Assembly: GCA_002783265.1 (NCBI GenBank)
Contig: PFFG01000009.1
Location: 282,009-346,008 of the forward strand
Direction: 5' to 3'
Length of the DNA stretch: 64,000 nucleotides
Source of the DNA: Candidatus Gracilibacteria bacterium CG17_big_fil_post_rev_8_21_14_2_50_48_13
Lineage (GTDB): Bacteria > Patescibacteriota > Gracilibacteria > 1-14-2-50-48-13
Shown: one piece after another, positions 52,325-60,550 of the stretch
Layout of the letters: each line of letters begins with the position of its first letter
How positions within the stretch are numbered: the first letter of the stretch is position 1
Made by a program: the position numbers and the translations under genes
Notes under the pieces: model-generated
Seen by the model: only the letters and a program-made list of their open reading frames with translations
The model's database searches: none
Told to the model about the DNA's origin: nothing

Positions 52325-54041
52325 AGGCAATCGTGCACGTGCTCTCTTCTGCACTTATCCAGAGCTCGTTTTCTATGTGCTCGATGTGCAAGGGGCAGGT
52401 GCTACCTGAGTATTTTTGTACTGCTTTTTCCAATGGAGAAAGAACTTTTTGATACAATTCATTGGCGGAATCCGTGTAAGAAATCCTCGGGAGAGTATGC
52501 AGAGCAATACGACGCTTGTTTGACTGAAATAGCTCGTGAAGCAAGAGGCAGGTAAAGTGCTGAGAACGGAGATCATTGGACGTCAGTTTTTTTCCGCCAA
52601 TGTGGATCTTTTTCCGTTCGCAGTCGATAAAAATATCTGGTTCCCGATGGGAAAGATCACGAAAGGTTTCCTGAGAGAGTTCAGGCGAAAAGAACGGACG
52701 TGCATATTCGATGCGCAGTCCATCGTTTCCAAAGTCGTCTTTCCAGGAGAGGTATTCAAAAGCTCGCCCGCTCATATCGGGATAGAGTTTTTCGAGTTCC
52801 TGTTCGTGTCCTGATAAAACATGTTTGGGTGCCGCAAAAAAAATTTTGGAGAGTCCACGCATACCCTTTTCCGTCACTAGGTACGCATAGTTTCCTCGCA
52901 AGTGTTGTTTGAGGAAGTTTTTAAAGGGTTCGGAGCCCGGCGCTGTGACGTGGTCGAGGGTATGGTGCTGAAGAAGATGGGAAATTTCATGCATGGCGTG
53001 TAGTGCATGTAGGAAGGGATTTGCATCTCGTGTTGTCAGACTGCGCTTAAAGGTGTCGATAACTGCCATGGTGTAAAAATGCAGCACATCAATTTTTCTG
53101 CGAAACCAGTCGGGATCATGGGTTGTTTTGTGCTGGCTTCCGTCTGCCTGGTGGAGGTGTGACGCAAGGCCATCAAGGTCGCCAAAGTCGGGCATGGCTT
53201 TTGTGTAGGGGAAATGCAGTGATCGCATCCGGTGGGCGCCTGTGGAGACAAGCCCCCATTCTACTGGCATGGGCAGGTGACTACTCCCTTCATGGTCAAA
53301 TCGATGAATCAGCCAAGGGGGCAGATCCATAGAAATGAGACTTTTGGGGGAAATCTGAAAGGTGCCCATGGGGGTCAGAAATCTTGATAAGTCCGCGGTT
53401 TCCGCAACAACGGGGAGTCTTGAACTGATGAGGGTGGAGGCCACTTCTGCAATGCTGGGTGTGTAGGTATAGTTGTTTTCCATCAGGCTTGCTATTCTCC
53501 ATAGGATGCCGATCTGCTCCTTCGTTTCTGCCTCCTCGAGCAAGGCAGCAGAGGGTGTGGTGGAAATTTGACGAAAAAAATCCGGTGACAAAAGACCGGA
53601 AAGGAGAGCGAAGGCGGAGGCAATGGCGACGAAACAGGGGACGACGTCGGTCCAGTCTGATTCCGAGAGAAGGCGGATTTCGTAGCCTTCCCAGGTGTCC
53701 GGGCTCGGGAACAGGGGGAGAATATAGGAAAGAAAGGTGCCGGTGACGTCCGTATCAATAAAATGCCCAAGAGGCATAGGCTGAAATTGGGCGGAGATGG
53801 GTGAATAGACACGCGCACTGATATAGTCGATGCGACGGCTTTTCGTCTTTTTGATACCAACATAGGTGCGGTAGGGGAGTTTTTGCAGAAGGCTTGCTCC
53901 GCCAAAGAGTTGCCCGTAGCCACCTGCCCAGGAAAAACATTGGGCGACAGAAACGACCAGATCCGAGGATTGTTCAAGGGATGCATATTCCTCCGGGAAC
54001 TGTTCCCGGAGAGCGCTTGTTGTCGTAGAAGGGCGCCGCAT
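52218..54041 (-). CDS. GHMP-kinase-like protein with C-terminal winged-helix domain
   Basis: This is a 607-aa protein from ATG 54041. The first ~450 residues resemble a degenerate GHMP sugar kinase: a start strand SVAQCFSWAGGYGQLFGGASLL like the galactokinase substrate loop, and a helical region DWTDVVPCFVAIASAFALLSGLL where the PxGSGLGSSS phosphate loop should be but is not conserved. Late in this part, FLHALHAMHEISHLLQHH...GNYAYLVTEKGMRGLSKIFF resembles the C-terminal GHMP half. Residues ~500-590 (DIFIDCERKKIHIGGKKLT..., ending IENELWIS) look like an OmpR-type winged helix. The combination suggests a sugar- or metabolite-sensing regulator (inference). Its 3' end overlaps prmC by 107 bp. Confidence 0.45.
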   Translation of the reverse strand: MRRPSTTTSALREQFPEEYASLEQSSDLVVSVAQCFSWAGGYGQLFGGASLLQKLPYRTYVGIKKTKSRRIDYISARVYSPISAQFQPMPLGHFIDTDVTGTFLSYILPLFPSPDTWEGYEIRLLSESDWTDVVPCFVAIASAFALLSGLLSPDFFRQISTTPSAALLEEAETKEQIGILWRIASLMENNYTYTPSIAEVASTLISSRLPVVAETADLSRFLTPMGTFQISPKSLISMDLPPWLIHRFDHEGSSHLPMPVEWGLVSTGAHRMRSLHFPYTKAMPDFGDLDGLASHLHQADGSQHKTTHDPDWFRRKIDVLHFYTMAVIDTFKRSLTTRDANPFLHALHAMHEISHLLQHHTLDHVTAPGSEPFKNFLKQHLRGNYAYLVTEKGMRGLSKIFFAAPKHVLSGHEQELEKLYPDMSGRAFEYLSWKDDFGNDGLRIEYARPFFSPELSQETFRDLSHREPDIFIDCERKKIHIGGKKLTSNDLRSQHFTCLLLHELFQSNKRRIALHTLPRISYTDSANELYQKVLSPLEKAVQKYSGSTCPLHIEHIENELWISAEESTCTIAFSHQNRPRAKCHKTEEVQPHLLATPQQTPTLNKSV

Positions 54042-54119
54042 ACCTAGACAAAACAACAAATAATGTCAGAAACATATCATGAGTTTGTCTTTTGTCAAAT
54101 CTCTTCTGTTGTAACATCC

Positions 54120-55604
54120 CTACGACAGGCTTTCTGCGGTCATGAGATCTGTCAATCCCAACATGGTCAGAAGCTCGCTCATTTCTCCTCGCGCCATGTT
54201 CGGTCGTATGGGGGTGCAAATTCCCCCGCGCGCGTCCGGTCGTTTTAAAAACTGGCGTAAAATGAGGTACACGTCCTTATCGAAGTGTTTCTCCATTTTC
54301 TCCATGCGAGTCCATTCACCTCCTTCATAGGTTGCTACGCCAAGTATGCACCAGTCATGGGCAATCACGCACTCCACGCGCCCTCCCTCTTCATCGATGT
54401 GACGAATGAGCAAAGGTGTTTTGGATGGCCATGGATGCAGACGGGTGGTGGAAAAGGCCTCAAATGCCCGCGCATTATAGCTGCTGGGTGCTTCGACCTG
54501 GGCGCAGGGTCCCGCGCAGTTTCCAAGGGAGTGGGAGAAACATGGGCCGGTGCCTTTGCTTAATCCAAGCATATGGCTGCAAAGTTTTTGCTCTTTATGT
54601 AAGGTGGCAAGTTGTTTACGCATATGCGCGACGGATCGGTACATGCCGAGAACATCCCCGAACTCATGGCTTTTGAGCTCGGAAACGGGATGCGCCGTCG
54701 GGACAAGATAACCCTCCGCGGAGTAGGCCGTTTTGAGGGCGATGCTTTGCCCATCTCGCCGAAGACGCCTGTTGTAGTGCGGGGACTGCTCTTTCACCAG
54801 TTTCGATTCAAGTAAAAGCGCCCCGAGTTCACTGACGGTTTCCTCCCAGGTAATGGTATGGGTCCGCATGACAAGGGCCAGTTCTTTCGCTGAATGATGT
54901 GCTTTGGCAAAATGTTGACAGACGCGTTCCTTTAAATGAATACTTTTGCCGATGTAGAGCGGTGTTCCTTCCTGATCATGAAACACATAAATACCTGGCC
55001 GCTCAGGAACTTTCTCCAGATCTTCCTCCTGCATGTGCGATGGGAGGACATATTTTTTCAGGAGTTTCTCCATGGTCGCAAACAAAATCTCATGGGGAAA
55101 CCGCTCCCGAAGCAGCAGGTAAAAGTCGGCTATAGCGCGCGTGTCCGCGTAGGCGCGGTGACGGTTGGCGGGTACCTCAAGGCCGTTTCGCCTGATGACA
55201 ATATCAAGGTTATGTTTCTTTTCCGTGGGGAAGAGATGTCGCGATAGGCGAACGGTACAGAGTTGTGGAATATTCAGGGAAAAACCTGCTCGTGCGCACT
55301 CCTGTTTCAGAAAGGAGTAGTCAAATTGTACATTGTGCGCGACAAAAATCGTGCCTTCCAGCATGCTACTGATTTCTTCTGCGATATCTTCAAAGTTTGG
55401 CGCGTCCGCAAGCATGTCCGCACTGATACCTGTGAGAGTCTCAATAAACTGGGGAATGGGCTGATGTGGCTGCACGAGAGACTGAAATTCCCGAATAATG
55501 CGGCCGTGCTGAACCTGAATGATGGCAACATCAATGACGCGGTGGCTGAGTGGGCTGCCACCCGTGGTTTCTACGTCTACAAAAGAAAGTATCCTGTCGT
55601 CCAT
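54120..55604 (-). CDS. DEDDh exonuclease fused to a GIY-YIG (UvrC/Cho-like) nuclease
   Basis: This is a 494-aa nuclease from ATG 55604. Residues ~1-175 are a DnaQ-like 3'-5' exonuclease: D10/E12 in SFVDVETTGG, D95 in AHNVQFDYSF, and H149/D154 in NRHRAYAD (all five DEDDh residues). Residues ~200-285 are a GIY-YIG domain (PGIYVF..., PLYIGKS). A Cys-rich part follows (CSHMLGLSKGTGPCFSHSLGNCAGPC), like the UvrC/Cho middle. DnaQ-Cho fusions are known in several phyla and are linked to DNA repair. The start fits a weak TTGACG/TAAAAA promoter. Confidence 0.88.
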   Translation of the reverse strand: MDDRILSFVDVETTGGSPLSHRVIDVAIIQVQHGRIIREFQSLVQPHQPIPQFIETLTGISADMLADAPNFEDIAEEISSMLEGTIFVAHNVQFDYSFLKQECARAGFSLNIPQLCTVRLSRHLFPTEKKHNLDIVIRRNGLEVPANRHRAYADTRAIADFYLLLRERFPHEILFATMEKLLKKYVLPSHMQEEDLEKVPERPGIYVFHDQEGTPLYIGKSIHLKERVCQHFAKAHHSAKELALVMRTHTITWEETVSELGALLLESKLVKEQSPHYNRRLRRDGQSIALKTAYSAEGYLVPTAHPVSELKSHEFGDVLGMYRSVAHMRKQLATLHKEQKLCSHMLGLSKGTGPCFSHSLGNCAGPCAQVEAPSSYNARAFEAFSTTRLHPWPSKTPLLIRHIDEEGGRVECVIAHDWCILGVATYEGGEWTRMEKMEKHFDKDVYLILRQFLKRPDARGGICTPIRPNMARGEMSELLTMLGLTDLMTAESLS

Positions 55605-55627
55605 GATTGTGTAGTGTTTTCCCATCA

Positions 55628-55673
55628 TTTTTACCTCGACGCTAGTGTATTCGTCAATGCCATATGGTATACT
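55628..55673. promoter_or_regulatory. divergent promoters
   Basis: Plus strand: extended -10 TGGTATACT (55665-55673) for the DUF2203 gene. Minus strand: TTGACG (55657-55652), 18-base spacer, TAAAAA (55633-55628) for the nuclease gene. The two overlap. Confidence 0.45.
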
Positions 55674-55705
55674 GATGAGATTTTTCACACATACAAAAAA
55701 ACTCT

Positions 55706-56095
55706 ATGCTGACCTCCTCTCCAACGGATTCTCAAAAGTACTTTACTGAGCATTCCGCAAACTCTGCTTTAGTATTTGTTCGTGCGGTTGCTGAAGATAT
55801 CGTCGCCAAATGGGAAAACATACTCACTCTTGAGGGGACGGAACGCGATAAACATTTTGAGCGTTTGGGTGCTGGGCAGTCTCCTAACAATATGGCAGAT
55901 GCGCAGTTGCTTATTGATGAAATTCACTATCATACCCGGGAACTCACGGCCATGGGGTGTTATTTGAAAGACCTGGGAAAGGGCATTGTGCTTTTCCCGA
56001 CAAAGGTGCATGGTGAGCGATCGTACTATGTTTGGAAAGTAGGAGAAAATAAGGTTCGCTCAGTTATGCAAGACAAACAGTCGGTAAATCGTTGA
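55706..56095 (+). CDS. DUF2203-like protein
   Basis: This is a 129-aa protein whose pattern fits DUF2203: YFTEHSANSALVFVRAVAEDI at the start, a helical middle, then LIDEIHYHTRELTAMGCYLKDLGKGIVLFPT...YYVWKVGE. The family's function is unknown. It stands between divergent promoters and the second fibre gene, whose -35 starts just before the stop codon of this gene. Confidence 0.7.
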   Translation: MLTSSPTDSQKYFTEHSANSALVFVRAVAEDIVAKWENILTLEGTERDKHFERLGAGQSPNNMADAQLLIDEIHYHTRELTAMGCYLKDLGKGIVLFPTKVHGERSYYVWKVGENKVRSVMQDKQSVNR

Positions 56096-56120
56096 AATTA
56101 TTGTCAAAATCTGATATAGT
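56092..56120 (+). promoter_or_regulatory. promoter of fibre protein gene 2
   Basis: TTGAAA (56092-56097), 17-base spacer, TATAGT (56115-56120). Same -35 and spacing as fibre gene 1. Confidence 0.7.
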
Positions 56121-56153
56121 TTTCTCGTAATTTATTTTGCCCCCGCGTCTCCT

Positions 56154-57674
56154 ATGGACAATAAACACACAAAATCCTGGGCCTTTCGGCTTCTTGCCAC
56201 CGCCGCCCTCGTTAGTCTCACCCTCAGCACGGCTTCCGCCCGTGTTCTTTTTCAAAATGATACGGAATTCCAGATGGATGCGGATAATCTTGTGATTAAC
56301 AACGATAACGACGTTACCACGGGGCAGCTCTACATTAAATTTAACAATAGTGGAACCTCCAGTGAAAACGGTTTCATTAATTGGGATATCGACAACTCGA
56401 AGTTTATTATCAATGATGCCATCGACTTTACGGGTACGGCAACCTTGATTGGTGAATTTAATGCCACTGGTTCTGCAAGTTTTAGAATGCGTCAAACCTC
56501 AGATGTGGTAGACGGGTCAACTCTCTGTACGTATGTGGATGAACTTGCTTTAGACACAACGGAAGACGTGATCTATGTGTGTACGGATGAGACAACAGAT
56601 ACGTGGACGAAGCTTTCCGCGGCGGCAACGGTGAACAGTGGTGCAGCGGATCCTACATGTAACGCGGGTGCTGCGGGAGACCTCTTTTACAATACCACTT
56701 CCCAGCGTCTGAAATATTGTGACGGTACGACTTGGCAGACAGTGGGTCCTCAGGACTTTGAGGAAGTGTTTGCAACGGATGCAGACGGAACGCTCACGAC
56801 AGGAAATGCTAACTTTACCATTGATACGGGAACGGCAAATTCCATTTTCAATTCAGCAACCTTCGATGTGAATGCAACGACCATCGATTTGACGGGTACA
56901 ACGGTGAATGTAACCGGTAACATCGATTTGAACTCGACAAACTGGGATATTACGAGTGCGGGTGCGGCAACCTTTGTATCAACAACGACGGGAGATTTGA
57001 CGGCAACTGGAGATGTGAATCTTTCGGGTGCATCCTCCGTGCGAACACGTGAGACGGCAGATATTACGACGACGGCATGTACAGCAGTCGGAGACCTGGT
57101 TCTTGATACGACGTCGAATAAACTCTATGTATGTACGGTGGTTGGAACACCTGGTACCTATAAGGCACTTGGTGGATCACGTGTGAGTGAACTCACCTAT
57201 AATCCTGAATTCCCGAACAATATTATTGATCAGAATACGGGAACAACGACGAATAAGGGTACGCTTTCTACAGTCTTTGAAGCTGCTTCGAATCGTCAGC
57301 ACTACCACTGGATTACGAATCAGGCAGCTCTGCAGGATATTAACCTTAAGTTCAAGTTCGAGGTGCCGCAGGATTTTGCCAGCTTTGGAACTCTGCTCCT
57401 CGATTATCGAACAAGCTCTGCAACAGCGGCAGACAATAATGTTGATATTACGGTTCGTGATATTACAGTACTTGGTACACCGGTGACCTGTGCGACGGTA
57501 ACGGGTCTGGCGAATGCATCATGGACGACCAATACTATTGCTGCAGCTACGCTCGCTGCGGGTTGTACGGGAACGGCTGCCGGAAGCATTCTGGAGGTGA
57601 CCATTAATCTGGCCTCCAAGAACGGTTCAAACTTTGCAGACGTTGGTCAAGTAAAAATGAATTACAATAATTAA
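56154..57674 (+). CDS. secreted fibre/tail-like surface protein 2
   Basis: This is a 506-aa exported protein with a signal peptide at ~1-29 (ending TASA) and then a Thr/Asn/Gly-rich beta-repeat body like tail-fibre shafts. Recurrent units of the form RMRQTSDVVDGSTLCTYVDELALDTT...VYVCT and RTRETADITTTACTAVGDLVLDTTSNKLYVCT each carry a Cys pair. The C-terminal ~150 residues form a separate beta domain. It shares the N-terminal plan ARVLFQ...NGFINWDIDNSKF with the 539-aa protein at 29617, so the two are paralogues. It probably forms surface fibres together with the SLH protein encoded 41 bp downstream. Confidence 0.7.
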   Translation: MDNKHTKSWAFRLLATAALVSLTLSTASARVLFQNDTEFQMDADNLVINNDNDVTTGQLYIKFNNSGTSSENGFINWDIDNSKFIINDAIDFTGTATLIGEFNATGSASFRMRQTSDVVDGSTLCTYVDELALDTTEDVIYVCTDETTDTWTKLSAAATVNSGAADPTCNAGAAGDLFYNTTSQRLKYCDGTTWQTVGPQDFEEVFATDADGTLTTGNANFTIDTGTANSIFNSATFDVNATTIDLTGTTVNVTGNIDLNSTNWDITSAGAATFVSTTTGDLTATGDVNLSGASSVRTRETADITTTACTAVGDLVLDTTSNKLYVCTVVGTPGTYKALGGSRVSELTYNPEFPNNIIDQNTGTTTNKGTLSTVFEAASNRQHYHWITNQAALQDINLKFKFEVPQDFASFGTLLLDYRTSSATAADNNVDITVRDITVLGTPVTCATVTGLANASWTTNTIAAATLAAGCTGTAAGSILEVTINLASKNGSNFADVGQVKMNYNN

Positions 57675-57715
57675 AAGAGTTGATATACTTCTCGCAATCC
57701 ATCTTTTCGACACAT

Positions 57716-58696
57716 ATGAAACCATCACATCTCTTGATCACTGCAGTCCTACTCGCTACGAGTTTTGTGCAGGTGGCTGCCGCAGAATTTACGGATGTGC
57801 CCAAGGATAACAAGCATGTGGTGGCGATCAATGATCTGTTCGATCGAAAAGTAATTACGGGGTATAACGACAACACGTTTCGACCAGACAATGTGGTGAA
57901 TCGTGCAGAAGCGTTGAAGTTTATTCTGGCGGGTATTGGAACGCAGGTAGATAGCAGTAATACAGGAAACTCCTTTTCAGATATCAATCCAGGAGACTGG
58001 CACGCGCCCTATGTGAAAAAAGCGAAGGAGATGGGTATCGTTGGGGGTAATCCTGATGGTACCTTCGCTCCAGGTCGAACGGTGACACGCGCGGAGTTTG
58101 TGAAAATGCTGCTTGAGGCGTCTCGTTGGAATAAGGATGTCAGCAATATTCCTGTGACGTTTCCCGATGTGCCCAAGACAGCCTGGTTCGCTTCTTATGT
58201 TACCTACGCTGGGTATATTGGTCTTTTGGAACGCGATAATCAGGGGAATATGTTGCCCGGACAGGGGGTGACGCGCGGAGAAGTGGCGGAAATGATGTAT
58301 ATTTTGACGCTGATCCTTAAAAAGGACGATCCACAGTACCTGACAATTCAGGCACAGAAACATATTTTGACCGTGAGTGATTACGTCGCTGGAGGTAACT
58401 TGCTGCTTGCAAAGCGTGCGACGGAACGGGCCGTGGATATTACGCAGCAGGCATACAAGAATGCAAGTACGGATGCAAATGTGGTGGCCTGGGCAAAGAT
58501 CGCCCGCGCCTACGATTTTGCGGTTGCTTCCTTCATTGCGGCGGTCCAGAAAAATTACCCCCTTGCGGATGATTACGCCAAGAAGGCGATAGAAAAGGCA
58601 GATGAGGCGATTGGGACGTCGGATCGTGTCACACCAATTGCTGACTTTATTAAGGCAAAGTCGAACGAAATTTTAGAGCAAATCAAAGGGAAATAA
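57716..58696 (+). CDS. SLH-domain surface protein
   Basis: This is a 326-aa exported protein from ATG 57716 (the frame opens 12 codons earlier without signal character). A signal peptide at ~1-22 (ending VAAA) is followed by three SLH repeats at ~23-205 (FTDV..AINDLFDRKVITGYNDNTFRP; FSDI..AKEMGIVGGNPDGTFAP; FPDV..AGYIGLLERDN). A helical C-terminal domain (~215-326) follows, rich in Ala, Lys and Asp and TPR-like in look. SLH repeats bind wall polymers, so this is an S-layer-associated protein. It sits 41 bp after fibre gene 2 and ends at a strong terminator. Confidence 0.85.
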   Translation: MKPSHLLITAVLLATSFVQVAAAEFTDVPKDNKHVVAINDLFDRKVITGYNDNTFRPDNVVNRAEALKFILAGIGTQVDSSNTGNSFSDINPGDWHAPYVKKAKEMGIVGGNPDGTFAPGRTVTRAEFVKMLLEASRWNKDVSNIPVTFPDVPKTAWFASYVTYAGYIGLLERDNQGNMLPGQGVTRGEVAEMMYILTLILKKDDPQYLTIQAQKHILTVSDYVAGGNLLLAKRATERAVDITQQAYKNASTDANVVAWAKIARAYDFAVASFIAAVQKNYPLADDYAKKAIEKADEAIGTSDRVTPIADFIKAKSNEILEQIKGK

Positions 58697-58713
58697 TCCC
58701 TTTCGACATAGAT

Positions 58714-58744
58714 AAAAAAGCCCGCAGGTCGCGGGCTTTTTTTT
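58714..58744. terminator. bidirectional terminator
   Basis: A6, GCCCGC-AGGTC-GCGGGC, T8. Shared by the SLH gene (+) and bcp (-). Confidence 0.93.
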
Positions 58745-58761
58745 GTGCTGACTTGAATTCT

Positions 58762-59226
58762 CTATAGGGCGGCAATGGCTTCAAGGACACTATCCACATG
58801 CCCCTTGACGCTCACTTTGCGCCATTCCTTGCGGAGAATGCCCTCTTTGTCGATGAGGAAGGTGGATCGTTCAACACCGAGGAAGGTTTTGCCATACATG
58901 CTTTTTTCCTTCCAGCATCCATACAGATCGCAGACCTTTGCGCCTTCGTCGACAAGGAGATCGAAGGGAAGCTCGTATTTGGTGCGGAAGTTTGTATGTG
59001 ACTTCGCAGAATCTTTACTGATGCCCAGGACCACCGTGTCGGCACTTTGCAGTCGCGCAATGTTGTCGCGGAAGTCGCAAGCTTCCTGTGTGCATCCAGG
59101 TGTGCTGTCTTTTGGGTAAAAGTAGATCACGACGTTTTTCCCACGTAGGCTCGCAAGAGAAATCTTTTCGCCTTCCTGATTTTCTAGGGTGAAATCGGGA
59201 GCGGGTTTGCCAAGAGCTATAGTCAT
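58762..59226 (-). CDS. bcp: Bcp-type thioredoxin-dependent peroxiredoxin
   Basis: This is a peroxiredoxin of the Bcp/PrxQ class, 154 aa from ATG 59226 (MTIALGKPAPDF). Peroxidatic C45 lies in STPGCTQEACDF and resolving C50 is five residues on, the typical 2-Cys PrxQ arrangement. It reduces hydrogen peroxide and organic peroxides with thioredoxin in the cytoplasm. It is a single gene, divergent from the fasciclin lipoprotein. Confidence 0.95.
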   Translation of the reverse strand: MTIALGKPAPDFTLENQEGEKISLASLRGKNVVIYFYPKDSTPGCTQEACDFRDNIARLQSADTVVLGISKDSAKSHTNFRTKYELPFDLLVDEGAKVCDLYGCWKEKSMYGKTFLGVERSTFLIDKEGILRKEWRKVSVKGHVDSVLEAIAAL

Positions 59227-59345
59227 AGATTTTGTGTAATATTGTATGAACACATGCTACGCCAGGCTTTGTTTTCTGTCCAAAGGAATTGACTGGGCAA
59301 GTGCACACTTTGCAGTAGAATATGTGAGCACTTTTTCTTTTCTGT

Positions 59346-59831
59346 ATGAAACACCTTACAACACTTGGAGTCCTTGCACTGTTTGTTCTCACCAGCTGCG
59401 GCGCGGCGCCTGCGCAGGTAGCTCCTAAAGATGACAGTATTTATGGGGTGCTCCGCCAGACGGAAAACGCTAAGGCTTTTATGTTTCAGGTGGAAAAGTT
59501 TCCTGATCTCAGGGAGCGGATGCAGACAAAAACGGGTTCGGGAATAACAATTTTTGCCCCATCGAATGAGGCGCTTACGGCTCTTTCTGTGGTGGATAAT
59601 GCCTCTCTGCACGATGCCCTTGCAAGGCACATCGTGACGGAGCTGCTTGATGAGGGCGATTTATCTGAGCAGGGTGTGGTGCGCGAGCTGCCGACGGCAG
59701 GAAGTGGCACCTTGATGCTGGGGGCGACGCAAACGCAATACATGTTGGGCAATACGCCATTCTCGCTGCTCTCACCCACCATTTCCGGCAATAACGGCAA
59801 TGCCTTCGTGATTGATCGGTTGATTCAGTAA
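59346..59831 (+). CDS. fasciclin-domain lipoprotein
   Basis: This is a 161-aa lipoprotein with signal peptide and lipobox LTSC (C18). One fasciclin (FAS1) domain spans ~30-160: TIFAPSNEALTAL, LARHIVTELL and the final NGNAFVIDRLIQ are family marks. FAS1 domains mediate adhesion to surfaces or polymers. It would sit on the outer face of the membrane. It is followed by the tRNA-Phe gene. Confidence 0.88.
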   Translation: MKHLTTLGVLALFVLTSCGAAPAQVAPKDDSIYGVLRQTENAKAFMFQVEKFPDLRERMQTKTGSGITIFAPSNEALTALSVVDNASLHDALARHIVTELLDEGDLSEQGVVRELPTAGSGTLMLGATQTQYMLGNTPFSLLSPTISGNNGNAFVIDRLIQ

Positions 59832-59839
59832 TTATTCTC

Positions 59840-59867
59840 TTGCCTACCGCGCGCGAGATCGTATACT
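59840..59867 (+). promoter_or_regulatory. tRNA-Phe promoter
   Basis: TTGCCT (59840-59845), 16-base spacer, TATACT (59862-59867), 12 bases before the tRNA. Confidence 0.65.
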
Positions 59868-59879
59868 AGTTTTCGTTAT

Positions 59880-59954
<75 letters not shown>

Positions 59955-60057
59955 CTCAGTAGCACGAATCAAGACTTGCGAAGCGAGACTCTTGAGAATG
60001 CTAGCGAAATGCGTCCAGGGAGGCACCGGTAAGTGCCGAGTCTGGGCACCAGTTCGA
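59955..60057 (+). repeat. structured element behind tRNA-Phe with a CCA-ended hairpin
   Basis: Non-coding, with a hairpin TCAAGA/TCTTGA (59969-59995). A second hairpin reads TGC(GT)CCAG...GGCAC-CGGTAA-GTGCC...CTGGGCA and ends ACCA at 60048-60051, like a tRNA acceptor minihelix. A T-loop-like TTCGAGTC follows at 60053-60060. Comparable in kind to the element behind tRNA-Gln. Confidence 0.5.
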
Positions 60058-60059
60058 GT

Positions 60060-60446
60060 CAAACCTTCGCCTTACGTAAAATTGACGGTCTGTTTGTCTC
60101 CCGCAAAGAGGATCCACGGGTGACGTTGCAACTGGAAAACATTGACCAGGTGTATGTTCCCGTCAGTAAATATCCGTCCATGACGCGGGATATTTCCTTT
60201 ATTGTGGATGAGACCTTTGTGCTGAACGACTATTATGTGCAGGTGCGCGAGGTTGCGGGGGATTTGGTGGAAGAAATGAGTCTGCTCGATACGTTCCGGT
60301 GTGAAAAATTTGGACCGGGAAAGGTCAGCTACACCTTTCGGATGGTCTACCGAAGTCACGAGCGTACGCTGACGCGGGAGGAGGTTGACGATGTGCAGAT
60401 GGCCATTCGCGCTATGACGGAGGAAAGTGGTGCGGCATTGCGATGA
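60060..60446 (+). pseudogene. pheS: orphan C-terminal (FDX-ACB) fragment of a phenylalanyl-tRNA synthetase
   Basis: From about 60060 to the TGA at 60446 the frame encodes the anticodon-binding FDX-ACB domain of PheRS: VYVPVSKYPSMTRDISFIVDE, NDYYVQVREVAGDLVEEMSLLDTF, KVSYTFRMVYRSHERTLTREEVDDVQMAI. The wording (NDYY...GDLVE...LLDTF) resembles single-chain, mitochondrial-type PheRS more than bacterial PheT, and the residues before it (KIDGLFVSRKEDPRV) match the stretch that joins the catalytic core to this domain. The catalytic core itself is absent. The frame can only start at GTG 60033, after a stop, in non-homologous sequence. It is probably a gene remnant, or a standalone domain if expressed. 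Confidence 0.75.
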
Positions 60447-60508
60447 CCTTGGTTCTTTTTACAATGCATGATGAAACTATTTTGCTGCCTAGACGAGAAT
60501 ATTATATG

Positions 60509-60517
60509 TGTTACAAT
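60509..60517 (+). promoter_or_regulatory. extended -10 of the ABC exporter gene
   Basis: TGTTACAAT, an extended -10, ~34 bases before the ATG; no clear -35. Confidence 0.4.
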
Positions 60518-60550
60518 CTCCAACGGTTGTTTGCTTTCTAACACTCCGAC

